From: Thermoleophilaceae bacterium
Lineage (GTDB): Bacteria; Actinomycetota; Thermoleophilia; Solirubrobacterales; Thermoleophilaceae
Length of the DNA stretch: 64,000 nt
Assembly: GCA_030448005.1 (NCBI GenBank)
Contig: JAUJNT010000007.1
Span: 55,783 to 119,782 of the forward strand
Reading direction: 5' to 3'
Of the stretch, positions 16,223 to 25,805 are shown piece after piece; the first letter of the stretch is position 1; the number at the start of each line of letters is the position of its first letter. The notes below the pieces were generated by a model. The model was given only the letters and a program-made list of their open reading frames with translations, was not told the DNA's origin and made no database searches. The position numbers and the translations under genes are program-made.

Positions 16223-16983
16223 CCCGCCGCGGCGACGATGCGGGCGAAGCCCTCCGGATCCAGGCTGCCGCCGCCCACCAGCGCGCCGTCCACGTCCGTC
16301 TGGGCGAGAATCTCAGCCGCGTTCTCCGGTTTCACACTGCCACCGTAGAGCAGCCGGATGGCCTGTGCCGCCTCCTCGGTGCGCCCACCCACCAGCGCGC
16401 GCACGAAGGCGATCGCCTCCTGCGCCTGGTCCGCGGTGGCGACCTGCCCGGTGCCGATCGCCCAGATCGGCTCGTATGCCACGACCACGTCGGCGATGCG
16501 CTCGTCCGGGACCTCGTGAAGGCCCTCCCCCACCTGGTGGCGGAGCTTTCGCTCCATGTCGCCCGCTTCGCGCTCCTCCTCGCTCTCCCCGACGCACAGG
16601 ATCGGGCGCAAGCCGGCCTCGAGCGCGGCAGGCACCTTCTCCTGCAGTGCGCGGTCGGTCTCCCCGTTGTGCTCGCGACGCTCGGAGTGGCCCAGCACCA
16701 CACCGTCGGCCCCCAGCTCGAGCAGCATCTGTGCGGAGATCTCGCCGGTGTAGGCGCCCGTCTCCTCCGCGTTCATGTTCTGGGCGAGCACGAGCACCTG
16801 TGACCCCGCGAGCGCCTTCACGGCTACCTCCAGTGAGGTGAACGGCACGCATACCCCGACCTCTGCGGGCCGGCGCGAGGGCTCGGGCAGCAGGGCCAGC
16901 AGCTTCTGGCAATACTCGCCCGCCTGTGCCCGGGTGCCCCAGAGCTTCCAGTTGCCCGCGATGTAGGGCATGCGCTCAGGCAT
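16219..16983 (-). CDS. tpiA: Triose-phosphate isomerase
   Basis: 254 residues, TIM barrel. Active-site elements: AGNWKL (Asn, Lys), VLGHSERR (catalytic His), VAYEPIWAIGTG (catalytic Glu), LYGGSVKPENA (phosphate-binding loop). The annotated ATG (MPERMPYIAGNWK) overlaps the pgk stop by 8 nt; the second Met, at 16971, would leave a 4-nt gap and is equally possible. Middle gene of the glycolytic operon. Confidence 0.96.
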   Translation of the reverse strand: MPERMPYIAGNWKLWGTRAQAGEYCQKLLALLPEPSRRPAEVGVCVPFTSLEVAVKALAGSQVLVLAQNMNAEETGAYTGEISAQMLLELGADGVVLGHSERREHNGETDRALQEKVPAALEAGLRPILCVGESEEEREAGDMERKLRHQVGEGLHEVPDERIADVVVAYEPIWAIGTGQVATADQAQEAIAFVRALVGGRTEEAAQAIRLLYGGSVKPENAAEILAQTDVDGALVGGGSLDPEGFARIVAAAG

Positions 16984-18163
16984 CGTCGAGCACCTCTACA
17001 CCGGGAAGCTCCTTGCCCTCCAGCAACTCGAGAGCGGCGCCTCCACCGGTGGAGAGGTGCGTGACCTCCTCTGCAAGCCCGAAATCAGCCAGAGCGGCCG
17101 CCGAGTCGCCGCCACCCACGACGGTCGTTCCCGGCGCCTCGGCCACCGCCTTCGCGACGCCGCGGGTGCCCGCGGCGAAGGGCTCCATCTCGAACGCCCC
17201 CATCGGGCCGTTCCAGAAGACGGTGCCCGCCTTGGCGATCTCCGCCGTGTAGCTCTCGACCGTGCGTGGTCCCACGTCCAGGCCCATCCAGCCGTCCGGC
17301 ACCTCGGTGCCGTCAAGCTCGCGGCGCTCGGTGTCGGCGTCGAACTCCTTGCCGAGCAGGAGGTCCACGGGCAGGATAAGCCGGCAGTCCGAGCTCTCCG
17401 CCTTCTCGAGGGCACGGCGGGCGAGGTCGATGCCCTCCTCCTCTACCAGCGAATCGCCGGTGGACTTGTCCTGCGCGCGGTAGAAGCTAAAGCACATGGC
17501 TCCGCCGATCAGGATCGCGTCGGCGACATCGAGGAAGCGGTCGATGAGCGCCACCTTGTCCGAGACCTTCGCGCCGCCCAGCACCACCACGAACGGATGC
17601 TCAGGCTCCTCGACGATCTTGCGCAGCGTGACCACCTCGCGCTCGAGCAGCTCACCGGCCGCGGAGGGCAGCTGCTCCGCCACGCCGGCCGTGCTGGCGT
17701 GCGCGCGGTGGGCGGCGCCAAAGGCGTCGTTCACGTACATGTCGGCGAGGGACGCCAGCTCGCGCGCGAGGTCGGGATCGTTCTCCTTCTCTCCCGGTTC
17801 CCAGCGGGTGTTCTCGAGCATGAGCACCTCCCCCGGCTCGAGGCGCTCGGCTGCCGCGCGGACCTCGTCGCCCACCACCGCCTCCGCCTGCACCACCCGC
17901 GCGTCGATCAGCTCGCCGAGCCGCTCCGAGGCAGGCCTCAGCGAGGTCTCGGGCTCGCGATCCTCGGGGCGACCCAGATGCGAGCACAGGACGAGCGAAG
18001 CCCCGCGCTCGCGCAGAAGCTCGATCGTGGGCAGGGCGCCTCGGATGCGGGAGTCGTCGGTCACCTTCCCGTCCGCGAGGGGAACGTTGAAGTCCACGCG
18101 TACGAGTACGCGCTGGCCGGCCTGGATCTCCAGGTCGCGGACGCTGCGCTTGCCGAACTTCAC
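16976..18163 (-). CDS. pgk: Phosphoglycerate kinase
   Basis: 395 residues from the GTG at 18163 (VKFGKRSVRDLE); the frame is open further upstream but that part is unlike the family and overlaps gapA. Motifs: VLVRVDFNVPL, RI.GALPTIELL, LCSHLGRP, LMLENTRW (3-phosphoglycerate site), VVLGGAKVSDK (ATP site), FWNGPMGAFE, and VVGGGDSAAAL near the C-terminus. ATP-generating step of glycolysis. Starts 19 nt after gapA and overlaps tpiA. Confidence 0.96.
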   Translation of the reverse strand: MKFGKRSVRDLEIQAGQRVLVRVDFNVPLADGKVTDDSRIRGALPTIELLRERGASLVLCSHLGRPEDREPETSLRPASERLGELIDARVVQAEAVVGDEVRAAAERLEPGEVLMLENTRWEPGEKENDPDLARELASLADMYVNDAFGAAHRAHASTAGVAEQLPSAAGELLEREVVTLRKIVEEPEHPFVVVLGGAKVSDKVALIDRFLDVADAILIGGAMCFSFYRAQDKSTGDSLVEEEGIDLARRALEKAESSDCRLILPVDLLLGKEFDADTERRELDGTEVPDGWMGLDVGPRTVESYTAEIAKAGTVFWNGPMGAFEMEPFAAGTRGVAKAVAEAPGTTVVGGGDSAAALADFGLAEEVTHLSTGGGAALELLEGKELPGVEVLDDA

Positions 18164-18182
18164 CGGCAGGTGGGGGCCGGCA

Positions 18183-19259
<1,077 letters not shown>

Positions 19260-19389
19260 TCAGGCAAGGGCTTGAGTTCCCCGGGCTCGGCATCCTGCCT
19301 CGCCTTCGACGGAGAACCCCTTTCGCCGCCTCCGGAGGCGAGTCCGGTCGCATAGCTGAGCGATCCTCCCGGGACGGGGGATCGCGGCG

Positions 19390-20292
19390 TCAGGCCTGCC
19401 GCGGCGGCTTGGCGATGTCGCGGTGCACCACGTCAACCAGCAGATCGGCGCGCCCTTCGTACTGGCGTGCGAGCCGCTCTGAGATCACCACCGAGCGGTG
19501 CCGCCCGCCGGTGCAGCCGATGCCCACCGTCAGGTGCGCCTTTCCCTCCGCCTCGTACTGGGGGAGAAGGTAGTCGAGCAGCGGTATGAGGTGACCGTAG
19601 AACTCATCGATGCCCTCAGAGCCCTCCACGTACTCACGTACCGGGTCATCGAGGCCGGTGAGGTCGCGCAGCTCGGACTCGTAGTGTGGATTCGGCAGGA
19701 AGCGAACGTCGAACAGGAGGTCGGCGTCGCGCGGGGCTCCGTGCTTGAACCCGTAGGTCAGGAAGGTCACGGCCAGCTTCCCCACGCTGCCGCGGGGAAG
19801 CATCTTGTCGGCGACCACCTTGCGCAGGCGGCTCGCGCTCAGGTCGCTCGTGTCGATGCGAACGTCGGCGCGCTCGCGCAGCGGCTCGAGCAGGGCCTGC
19901 TCCGCACGGATGGCCCGCATCACCGAGCCCCCGACGGGGTCCCCGGCGCCCACGGCACCCTCGGCCAGTGGGTGGCGCCGGCGGGTCTCCTTGTAGCGGT
20001 CGACCAGCGTCTCCTCCCCCGCCTCGAGGTAGAGCAGCCGGTGCGCTGTGCCCCGCTCGGCCAGCTCGTCGAGGATCCTGACGAGCCCGTCGAAGAACAA
20101 CCCGCCGCGCACGTCGGACACCACGGCCGCGTTCTGCACCTTCGACCCCTCGTGCTCGAACAGATCCGCGAGCTGCCCGATCATCTCCGGGGGCAGGTTG
20201 TCCACGCAGAAGTACCCGGCGTCCTCGAAGCAGGCCATCGCCTGCGACTTGCCGGCGCCCGAGAAGCCGGTGATGACTACGAAGTCCCGCAT
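19390..20292 (-). CDS. rapZ: RapZ/YvcJ family nucleotide-binding RNase adapter
   Basis: 300 residues from the ATG at 20292. Walker A GFSGAGKS (~8-15), FEDAGYFCVDNLP, a Walker B region, RFLPNPHY, and the C-terminal domain ending IGCTGGRHRSVVISERLA, the conserved RapZ_C motif. In enterobacteria RapZ guides RNase E to the sRNA GlmZ; in Gram-positive bacteria the role is less clear. It lies 38 nt downstream of uvrC on the same strand. The usual actinobacterial neighbours yvcK and whiA are absent between rapZ and gapA. Confidence 0.93.
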   Translation of the reverse strand: MRDFVVITGFSGAGKSQAMACFEDAGYFCVDNLPPEMIGQLADLFEHEGSKVQNAAVVSDVRGGLFFDGLVRILDELAERGTAHRLLYLEAGEETLVDRYKETRRRHPLAEGAVGAGDPVGGSVMRAIRAEQALLEPLRERADVRIDTSDLSASRLRKVVADKMLPRGSVGKLAVTFLTYGFKHGAPRDADLLFDVRFLPNPHYESELRDLTGLDDPVREYVEGSEGIDEFYGHLIPLLDYLLPQYEAEGKAHLTVGIGCTGGRHRSVVISERLARQYEGRADLLVDVVHRDIAKPPRQA

Positions 20293-20330
20293 CGATGCCT
20301 TTCTACCGGCCGCGTCGTGAGGGCTCCCTC

Positions 20331-22205
20331 TCACCCGGTCTTGTGGACGTGCGCGTGGATGTCGCGGGCCACCTTGCCGGGTAGCCCCGGCACCGCCTCG
20401 AGCTCCTCCCGGCTCGCCGCCAGGAAGCGCTCCGGTGTTCCAAAGTGCTTGAGGATGAGCCGCTTGCGAGTGGTGCCCACACCCGGCAGGTCGTCGAGAA
20501 CCGAGCCGGTCATGGCACGGTCGCGCCTGGTGCGGTGGTGCTCGATCGCGAAGCGGTGGGCCTCGTCCCGGACGCGTTGCAGCAGCTGCAGCGGCGCACT
20601 CTCGTGTGGCAGCAGCAGCGGTGCCGGCCGGCCCGGGACGAAGACCTCCTCCAGCTGCTTTGCGAGGCTGATCACCACCGTGCCGAGGGCGCGGAAGTCC
20701 TGCAGCTCCGCGAGCCCGGACGAGAGCTGCCCCTTGCCGCCGTCGATCACGATCAGCGCGGGGAGGGCCGCAAAGCTCGCGTCGAACTCCTTCTCGTGGG
20801 GTGAGAGCTCCTTCTGGGCGCGGAACTGGGACATCCGCCGCGAGAGCACCTCGCCCATCGCGGCGAAGTCGTCCTGTGCCGCCTCCCTTATCCGGAAGCG
20901 CCGGTAGTCCGCCTTCTTCGGCGCGCCTCCCTCGAAGACAACCATCGACGCCACCGTGTGCGTCTCGCCCAGGTTCGAGATGTCGAAGCACTCGATCCGC
21001 ATCGGGATCTGCGGCATGCCAAGCGACCGCTGGAGCCCGTCGAGGGCCTCTATCCGCCGCGTCCGGCGCCGCTCGGAGCGCAGCCTGTCCTGGTCCAGCG
21101 CCAGGCGCGCGTTGCGCTCGGCCAGCTCGAAGATGCGGCGCTTATCGCCCCGCTCGGCCGGCCGCACCTCGACAGGGGACCCGCGGCGCTCGCTCAGCGC
21201 CTCCTCGAGCACCCCGGTCCGCACGGTGTCGCGGGCGACGATGACCTGCGGTGGTATCGAGAGGGCGCTCGCGTAGTACTGGAGCACGAACTCCTCCAGC
21301 ACCTCCGACTCGTCCCGGGCCGCGGCGTTCTCCAGGTAGAAGCTCTGCCGATCGGCCAGCACTCCGTCGCGCACCTGGAAGACCTGCGCGTTGGCGTCGG
21401 TCTCCTCGGCGGCCACCGCGATGGCGTCGAGCGTTCCCACGGCCTCGTTGGTGATCCGCTGTCGCTCGAGGAGCGAGCGCACCGCCTTCAGGCGGTTGCG
21501 AAGCTGCGCGGCCACCTCGAACTCCTGATCGGCGGCGGCAAGCTTCATCCCCTCGTCGAGCTCCCGCTCGATCTGGCGGTAGCGGCCCGAGAGGAAGGCG
21601 ATGATCGTGTCCACGTTGGCCCGGTACTCCTCCTTGGACACATAGCCCACGCACGGCGCCTGGCAGCGCTTGATGAAGTAGTCGAGACACGGGCTGCCCG
21701 ACTGGCGACCCGGCTCCCTGCCCTCGCAGGTGCGGTACTGGAAGACCTTGCCGAGCAGGTCCAGGGTCTCGCGCACCCGCTTGGCGCTCGAGAACGGCCC
21801 GAAGTAGGCCCGATTGCGCCGATGTCGCTCGCGTGTGAAGTAGATGCGCGGGTAGTCCTCGTCCAGGGAGATGCCGATGTAGGGGTAGCTCTTGTCGTCG
21901 CGCAGCCGGATGTTGAAGCGGGGCCGGAGGCGCTTGATGAAGTTCTGCTCCGCGAGGAGCGCCTCCGCCTCGGTCTGGGTCACCACGAACTCGATCTCCA
22001 CGATCAGGGCCACCATGTCCGCCGCGCCGCGCGTGCCGGGCTTGGAGAAGTGGCCCGCTACCCGCTTCCTGATCGACTTGGCCTTGCCGACGTAGAGGAC
22101 CTTCCCCTTCTCGTCCTTGAACACGTACACGCCGGGGGAGTCCGGCAGCGAGTGCCGCTGCTCTCGCAGGCGCCCGGCGCGATCCGTCTCGTCCTTCACG
22201 GCCAT
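20331..22205 (-). CDS. uvrC: UvrABC system protein C (excinuclease)
   Basis: 624 residues. N-terminal GIY-YIG nuclease (PGVYVFKDEKGKVLYVGKAK) makes the 3' incision; a Cys-rich segment (CLDYFIKRCQAPCVGY), UVR/UvrB-binding region (~200-240), RNase H-like C-terminal nuclease (RIECFDISN, IVIDGGKGQL with catalytic Asp residues) and a terminal helix-hairpin-helix pair (LDDLPGVGTTRKRLI, VPGLPGKVA). Works with UvrAB in nucleotide excision repair. Complete and typical in length. Confidence 0.97.
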   Translation of the reverse strand: MAVKDETDRAGRLREQRHSLPDSPGVYVFKDEKGKVLYVGKAKSIRKRVAGHFSKPGTRGAADMVALIVEIEFVVTQTEAEALLAEQNFIKRLRPRFNIRLRDDKSYPYIGISLDEDYPRIYFTRERHRRNRAYFGPFSSAKRVRETLDLLGKVFQYRTCEGREPGRQSGSPCLDYFIKRCQAPCVGYVSKEEYRANVDTIIAFLSGRYRQIERELDEGMKLAAADQEFEVAAQLRNRLKAVRSLLERQRITNEAVGTLDAIAVAAEETDANAQVFQVRDGVLADRQSFYLENAAARDESEVLEEFVLQYYASALSIPPQVIVARDTVRTGVLEEALSERRGSPVEVRPAERGDKRRIFELAERNARLALDQDRLRSERRRTRRIEALDGLQRSLGMPQIPMRIECFDISNLGETHTVASMVVFEGGAPKKADYRRFRIREAAQDDFAAMGEVLSRRMSQFRAQKELSPHEKEFDASFAALPALIVIDGGKGQLSSGLAELQDFRALGTVVISLAKQLEEVFVPGRPAPLLLPHESAPLQLLQRVRDEAHRFAIEHHRTRRDRAMTGSVLDDLPGVGTTRKRLILKHFGTPERFLAASREELEAVPGLPGKVARDIHAHVHKTG

Positions 22206-22256
22206 TCCCCCGAGGATAGGACTGGCCGTCGCCGGGGCCGTGGGCGGGCGGGGCGC

Positions 22257-23648
22257 TCATTCCACCAGCCTCACCTCGAGGCCCGGCGCGCCCATGTCGC
22301 CCGCGCCGCCCAGCAGTCCCAGGATCTTGGCCACGTAGGCGCGCGTCTCGGGAAACGGCGGGATGCACATGCAGCGCCCCACCGCTGCCGGCCCCGCGTT
22401 GTAGGCGGCCAGCGCGAGCGGCACCGAGGCGAAGCGCCGCATGAGGTCGCGCATCATCCGCCCCTGGGCGTCGATGGCCTGGGCGGGGTCGAAGGCGTCT
22501 CGCAGGCCGTAGGCACGCGCGGTCGCCGGCATGAACTGGGCGATTCCCCGCGCGCCCGCGGGCGAGATGGCAAAGGGATTGAAGTTGGACTCCGCGTAGA
22601 GCTGAGCGGCCAGCAATGCCGCGGAGACGTTCCAGCGTTGCGCCGCGCGATTCAGGAGCGGCGCGAGCGCTGCCGGAACGAAGGAGGGAAGGGCGCTGCG
22701 GCGCCCGTCGGGTGAGCGCCCGCCCCCGAATCCGACGGAGCCGCTGCCGGCGTTGTGGATGTACCCGTAGTGCCACGCCTCCCAGGCGTAGCGCTGGATG
22801 AAGCCGAACCGCCGGGCGTTGGCCTTCAGCCAACCATAGGCTCCCGGTGGCCCCAGGTCGAGCTCGGTGCCGTAGCGATGGAGGCTACTCCCCGGCGGCG
22901 CGACCCACTTTGGGTTGGGATTGGCCGCGAAGAGGCGCGCCTGCTCGGCGTCGGAGCGGAAGGCGCTCGTGATCGAGAGGGCCACGCCCGCTTCGCGCGC
23001 CGCGGCGGCCAGACGGTCGAAGGCTCGCGCCACGTCCGGCCGCATCGGCTTGCCCATCCGATACGACAGCGGGCCGTCGTAGCCTCCGCCGGAGGCAAAG
23101 CCGGGCTCTCCGGGCCCGTCGGCCGCGGGGATCAGCTGCGCGACCGCGGTGGCCTTCACGGCCACGCGCCGCCGCCGCTTGCGATCGGTCCCGTCGATAG
23201 GGACCGCGACGGCCCCTCGGGCGCGCACCCGCACCCGGGTAGGCGCGAAGCCCCCGCCAGGGAAGTCGACATCCCGGGACGAGATCCCAACCCCGTTTCG
23301 CCGCCCGCCCTCCAGGGCGGCGGCGCGAGCGCGCGCCAGGTACGCGGCGGTCGAGAGGTGGCGTGGATTGGGCCGCCCGTCCTCGAGGCGCGCCGACTCG
23401 AACAGGCGTGGGTAGTCCTCCTTCATCGTGCGCGCGGCCGACACCGCCGCCAGGTCCGCGCCGCGTTGATGGCGCGAGCGCCCGCCGAGCGCCTGGCCGA
23501 GCGCCGCCAGAACGAGCACGCCAACGAGTACCGCGCCGACGACGCCGAGCAGCAGCGGGAGTGCCTGTCCGCGCTCTCCAGCCCTGCGCCGGCGCCCGTC
23601 GGGGCCGGCATGCGCCCGGGGCGTGTGGTTCCGCAAGCGGGAGCACAT
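22257..23648 (-). CDS. TadG-like / DD-carboxypeptidase (VanY) / lytic transglycosylase fusion
   Basis: About 463 residues from the ATG at 23648 (GTG 23678 possible). Order: an N-terminal Tad-like segment (GERGQALPLLLGVV membrane helix followed by Q/H-RGADLAAVSAAR, the pattern of TadG/Flp-pilus minor proteins); a VanY-type D-Ala-D-Ala carboxypeptidase domain (SAFRSDAEQARLF, HRYGTELDLG with zinc His and Asp, EAWHYGY); and a soluble lytic transglycosylase domain (YAESNFNPFAISPAGARGIA with catalytic Glu, AYNAGPAAVG). The first domain would anchor two peptidoglycan-cutting activities outside the membrane. It follows a CpaE-like gene and two TadE-like genes on the same strand. Having these three parts in one chain is unusual; function is inferred. 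Confidence 0.8.
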   Translation of the reverse strand: MCSRLRNHTPRAHAGPDGRRRRAGERGQALPLLLGVVGAVLVGVLVLAALGQALGGRSRHQRGADLAAVSAARTMKEDYPRLFESARLEDGRPNPRHLSTAAYLARARAAALEGGRRNGVGISSRDVDFPGGGFAPTRVRVRARGAVAVPIDGTDRKRRRRVAVKATAVAQLIPAADGPGEPGFASGGGYDGPLSYRMGKPMRPDVARAFDRLAAAAREAGVALSITSAFRSDAEQARLFAANPNPKWVAPPGSSLHRYGTELDLGPPGAYGWLKANARRFGFIQRYAWEAWHYGYIHNAGSGSVGFGGGRSPDGRRSALPSFVPAALAPLLNRAAQRWNVSAALLAAQLYAESNFNPFAISPAGARGIAQFMPATARAYGLRDAFDPAQAIDAQGRMMRDLMRRFASVPLALAAYNAGPAAVGRCMCIPPFPETRAYVAKILGLLGGAGDMGAPGLEVRLVE

Positions 23649-23764
23649 GCCGGGAGGCTCGCGCGCGTCACGTGACACGAAAAGGACCTCGAGCCACAGA
23701 AGAGAAGCCGGTGGGTTACATGCAAGGCCGGCGCCGCCTGCCGCCCGCAGGCAGACGACCCTGC

Positions 23765-24487
23765 TCACCACCGGCAGCCGCAGTGCCCGGCAAGCTCTGC
23801 GATCGCCTTTCCAAGCTCGCCACGGGGCTCGCGACCGGCGAGCGCGACCCGCGCGCCCATGCGCGACTCCGGGAGCTCGATTGTGGCCCGGCCGGCCCAC
23901 CCTTCCCGGTCGTCACCGGCACGGTTGAGGACCGTGACGGGCTCTGGTCCGACTCGCCTCAGCGACTGCCCGAGGACCGCCGCCAGCGCGGGCTCGGTGA
24001 GGGGCGAGCCGACCAGCACCAGGTGGTCCGCGATCCCCGCCGCCGCCGCGGCCTCCCCACGGGCTTCCAAGTCGATGACAAGCGGGGCCAGGTACCGCAC
24101 CGCGGCGGCAACCGCGGACCGGTCGGAGCTCTCGATCAGGCACAGGCGCCCACAGGCCCGCGCGCGCCCGGCCGCAAGCGGCGAGAGATCGCGCGCCAGC
24201 CGCGCGGCCGCGGGGAGTGCCAGCGGCACCGCCCCGTAGGGCAACGCCGATGTGACCGCACAGGCACCGCCCGGAGCTCGCGAGGCGAGGTGCGCGCCGA
24301 GGGCGCGCGCCACCGTCGTGGCGCCGCACCGGGCCGAGAGTCCCACCACGGCCACGACCGGCCGGGCTTCGAGCGGCGCCGAATAGCCGTCGCTCCCGTC
24401 GGGCTCGGCCGGCTCGACCAGCCAGTCGGCCGCCGCGGCAAGCGCGCTCGCAACGAGCCGCCGGCCACCTAAGGGATGCGTGCTCAT
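23765..24487 (-). CDS. CpaE-like / MinD-type ATPase homologue without the Walker lysine
   Basis: 240 residues. The core strand VVAVVGLSARCGATTVARAL sits at the Walker A position of MinD/ParA proteins, but the usual GKT lysine is replaced (CGATT). CpaE proteins of Tad systems also carry a deviant Walker A motif with Ala or Ser at this place. An IESSDRSAV segment and an L.VGSPLTEPALAAV stretch follow. Probably positions or regulates Tad assembly. The stop is followed by the TadG-like fusion gene 116 nt away; its ATG overlaps the TadE-like gene stop (ATGA). Confidence 0.65.
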   Translation of the reverse strand: MSTHPLGGRRLVASALAAAADWLVEPAEPDGSDGYSAPLEARPVVAVVGLSARCGATTVARALGAHLASRAPGGACAVTSALPYGAVPLALPAAARLARDLSPLAAGRARACGRLCLIESSDRSAVAAAVRYLAPLVIDLEARGEAAAAAGIADHLVLVGSPLTEPALAAVLGQSLRRVGPEPVTVLNRAGDDREGWAGRATIELPESRMGARVALAGREPRGELGKAIAELAGHCGCRW

Positions 24488-24828
24488 GGCGCGCCCAGCG
24501 ACGCCCTGCCGGTGACCTCGAGCCTGCGTCCGATCGCCGTCAACGGCGAGGGTGGACGCAGGCGCACCTGCACCGTGGCCCGCGAGACAAGCACGCGCGC
24601 ACGCGCACGTGACCAGCCAGGCAGCGCTTCCCGGACGCCGGCCTTGGCGTCGCCCCCGCCTGCCAGCGCCAGCGCCCCGGCCTCCGCCGCCGCGCCCGCG
24701 AGCACCGCGGCATAGCCGACCGCGAGCAACTGGAGCACGACGAGCCCGAGGACGAGCAGAGCAGGCACGGCGCCCAGCACCTCGACGCTCGCCTGCCCCC
24801 GCTCCTCCCTTCGATGGCCGCAGCTCAC
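24484..24828 (-). CDS. TadE-like minor pseudopilin
   Basis: 114 residues. Typical TadE opening: EERGQASVEVLGAVPALLVL with the conserved Glu in the membrane helix and a cleavable positively charged leader, then an Ala/Gly-rich extracytoplasmic part. Such proteins are minor pseudopilins of Flp/Tad pili. Overlaps its neighbours by 4 nt on both sides, so the three genes are translationally coupled. Confidence 0.8.
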   Translation of the reverse strand: MSCGHRREERGQASVEVLGAVPALLVLGLVVLQLLAVGYAAVLAGAAAEAGALALAGGGDAKAGVREALPGWSRARARVLVSRATVQVRLRPPSPLTAIGRRLEVTGRASLGAP

Positions 24829-25205
24829 GGCGAGGGCCCCAGCGCTGCGGTGGCCGAAACGCTGGCCGGGGTATGCCAGCGGTGCAGCAGCAACGGGATG
24901 CCGATCTTGACGCTCACCCGCCCGCTCGCCCGGTGCTCGACGCGCATGCCCCGCTCGAGCCCCTGCGGGAGCACACGCCGAGCGGCTACACGCCCATCAC
25001 TTCCCACGGCCTCCGCGCGCGCGGCCGCGCGCGCCGCGTGCGCGGACATCCAGGCCGCGTGCCCCGTGAGCGCGAGCTGCCACACGACCGCGCCGATGAG
25101 CATTACCGCGGGGAGGACGGCCACGAGCTCGACGCTCGCCTGGCCCGACTCGCCCCGCAGGCACCACCGCGCACGGGAGCAGGACGCGATCGCGGAGGAG
25201 GACAC
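24825..25205 (-). CDS. TadE-like minor pseudopilin (second copy)
   Basis: 126 residues, GTG start. Leader ending RGESGQASVELVAVLPAVML with the TadE Glu, single membrane helix, then AAWMSAHAARAAARAEAVG, a pattern shared by actinobacterial TadE-like proteins. First gene of the reduced Tad operon. The motor ATPases (TadA/CpaF, TadB, TadC) and a Flp pilin are not found nearby, so a working pilus cannot be claimed. Confidence 0.8.
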   Translation of the reverse strand: MSSSAIASCSRARWCLRGESGQASVELVAVLPAVMLIGAVVWQLALTGHAAWMSAHAARAAARAEAVGSDGRVAARRVLPQGLERGMRVEHRASGRVSVKIGIPLLLHRWHTPASVSATAALGPSP

Positions 25206-25356
25206 GCGCCAACCCTCGCTTGCGGCGAGTGACCGGACAACGTGCGAGCGTTACGATCCTGGGTCCGCTGCGTGACGATCCGGCCCCGCCCCGTGCGCCT
25301 TTGACCATCCGGACCGCCCGGTGCGCCCCGCGTGGTCGGCGGCGGCGCCCGGACAC

Positions 25357-25713
25357 TCAGCCGTAGCTGCGGTACTGCGTCCAGACCCAGTACAGCCCGA
25401 AGGAGCAGATGCCGAGCAGCGCGAGCCACGCAACGGCGCCGGCCCCGCCCGCATCGAACATGCGGCCCGTGGCGCAGAAGGCGAGGAACGCCATCCCGAT
25501 CGAGCTGTACAGGACCAGCCGCTGGCGCTCGGTGAGCGAGTCGAGCTGGAACCGGTACTGGTGGTACAGGCGGTAGCCGAACAGGGCGATCGCCGTGAAG
25601 AAGGCGATCGTGAGCAGTGCGAGCAGGACGTCGAGGGCTCGGCCCCCGCCGGGCAGTGCGGTGAAGAGAAGCGCGACCAGCGCGACGATCGCAAACTTGC
25701 CGGCGAGTGGCAC
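25357..25713 (-). CDS. Small integral membrane protein, unknown
   Basis: 118 residues with about four hydrophobic segments (5-22, 27-46, 65-85, 92-112) and a conserved-looking RLYHQYRFQLDSLTERQR loop between the second and third. No known motif recognised. Lies alone between the TadE-like gene and uppP on the same strand. Confidence 0.6.
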   Translation of the reverse strand: MPLAGKFAIVALVALLFTALPGGGRALDVLLALLTIAFFTAIALFGYRLYHQYRFQLDSLTERQRLVLYSSIGMAFLAFCATGRMFDAGGAGAVAWLALLGICSFGLYWVWTQYRSYG

Positions 25714-25805
25714 GAGACGGAGGCTACCTGGAGCCCGCCGCGGGCCCGGCGGCCAGGGCAGCGGGCAGCCGGCGCACTCGCAAGGTCACGCCTCCGCGCT
25801 CGGCC

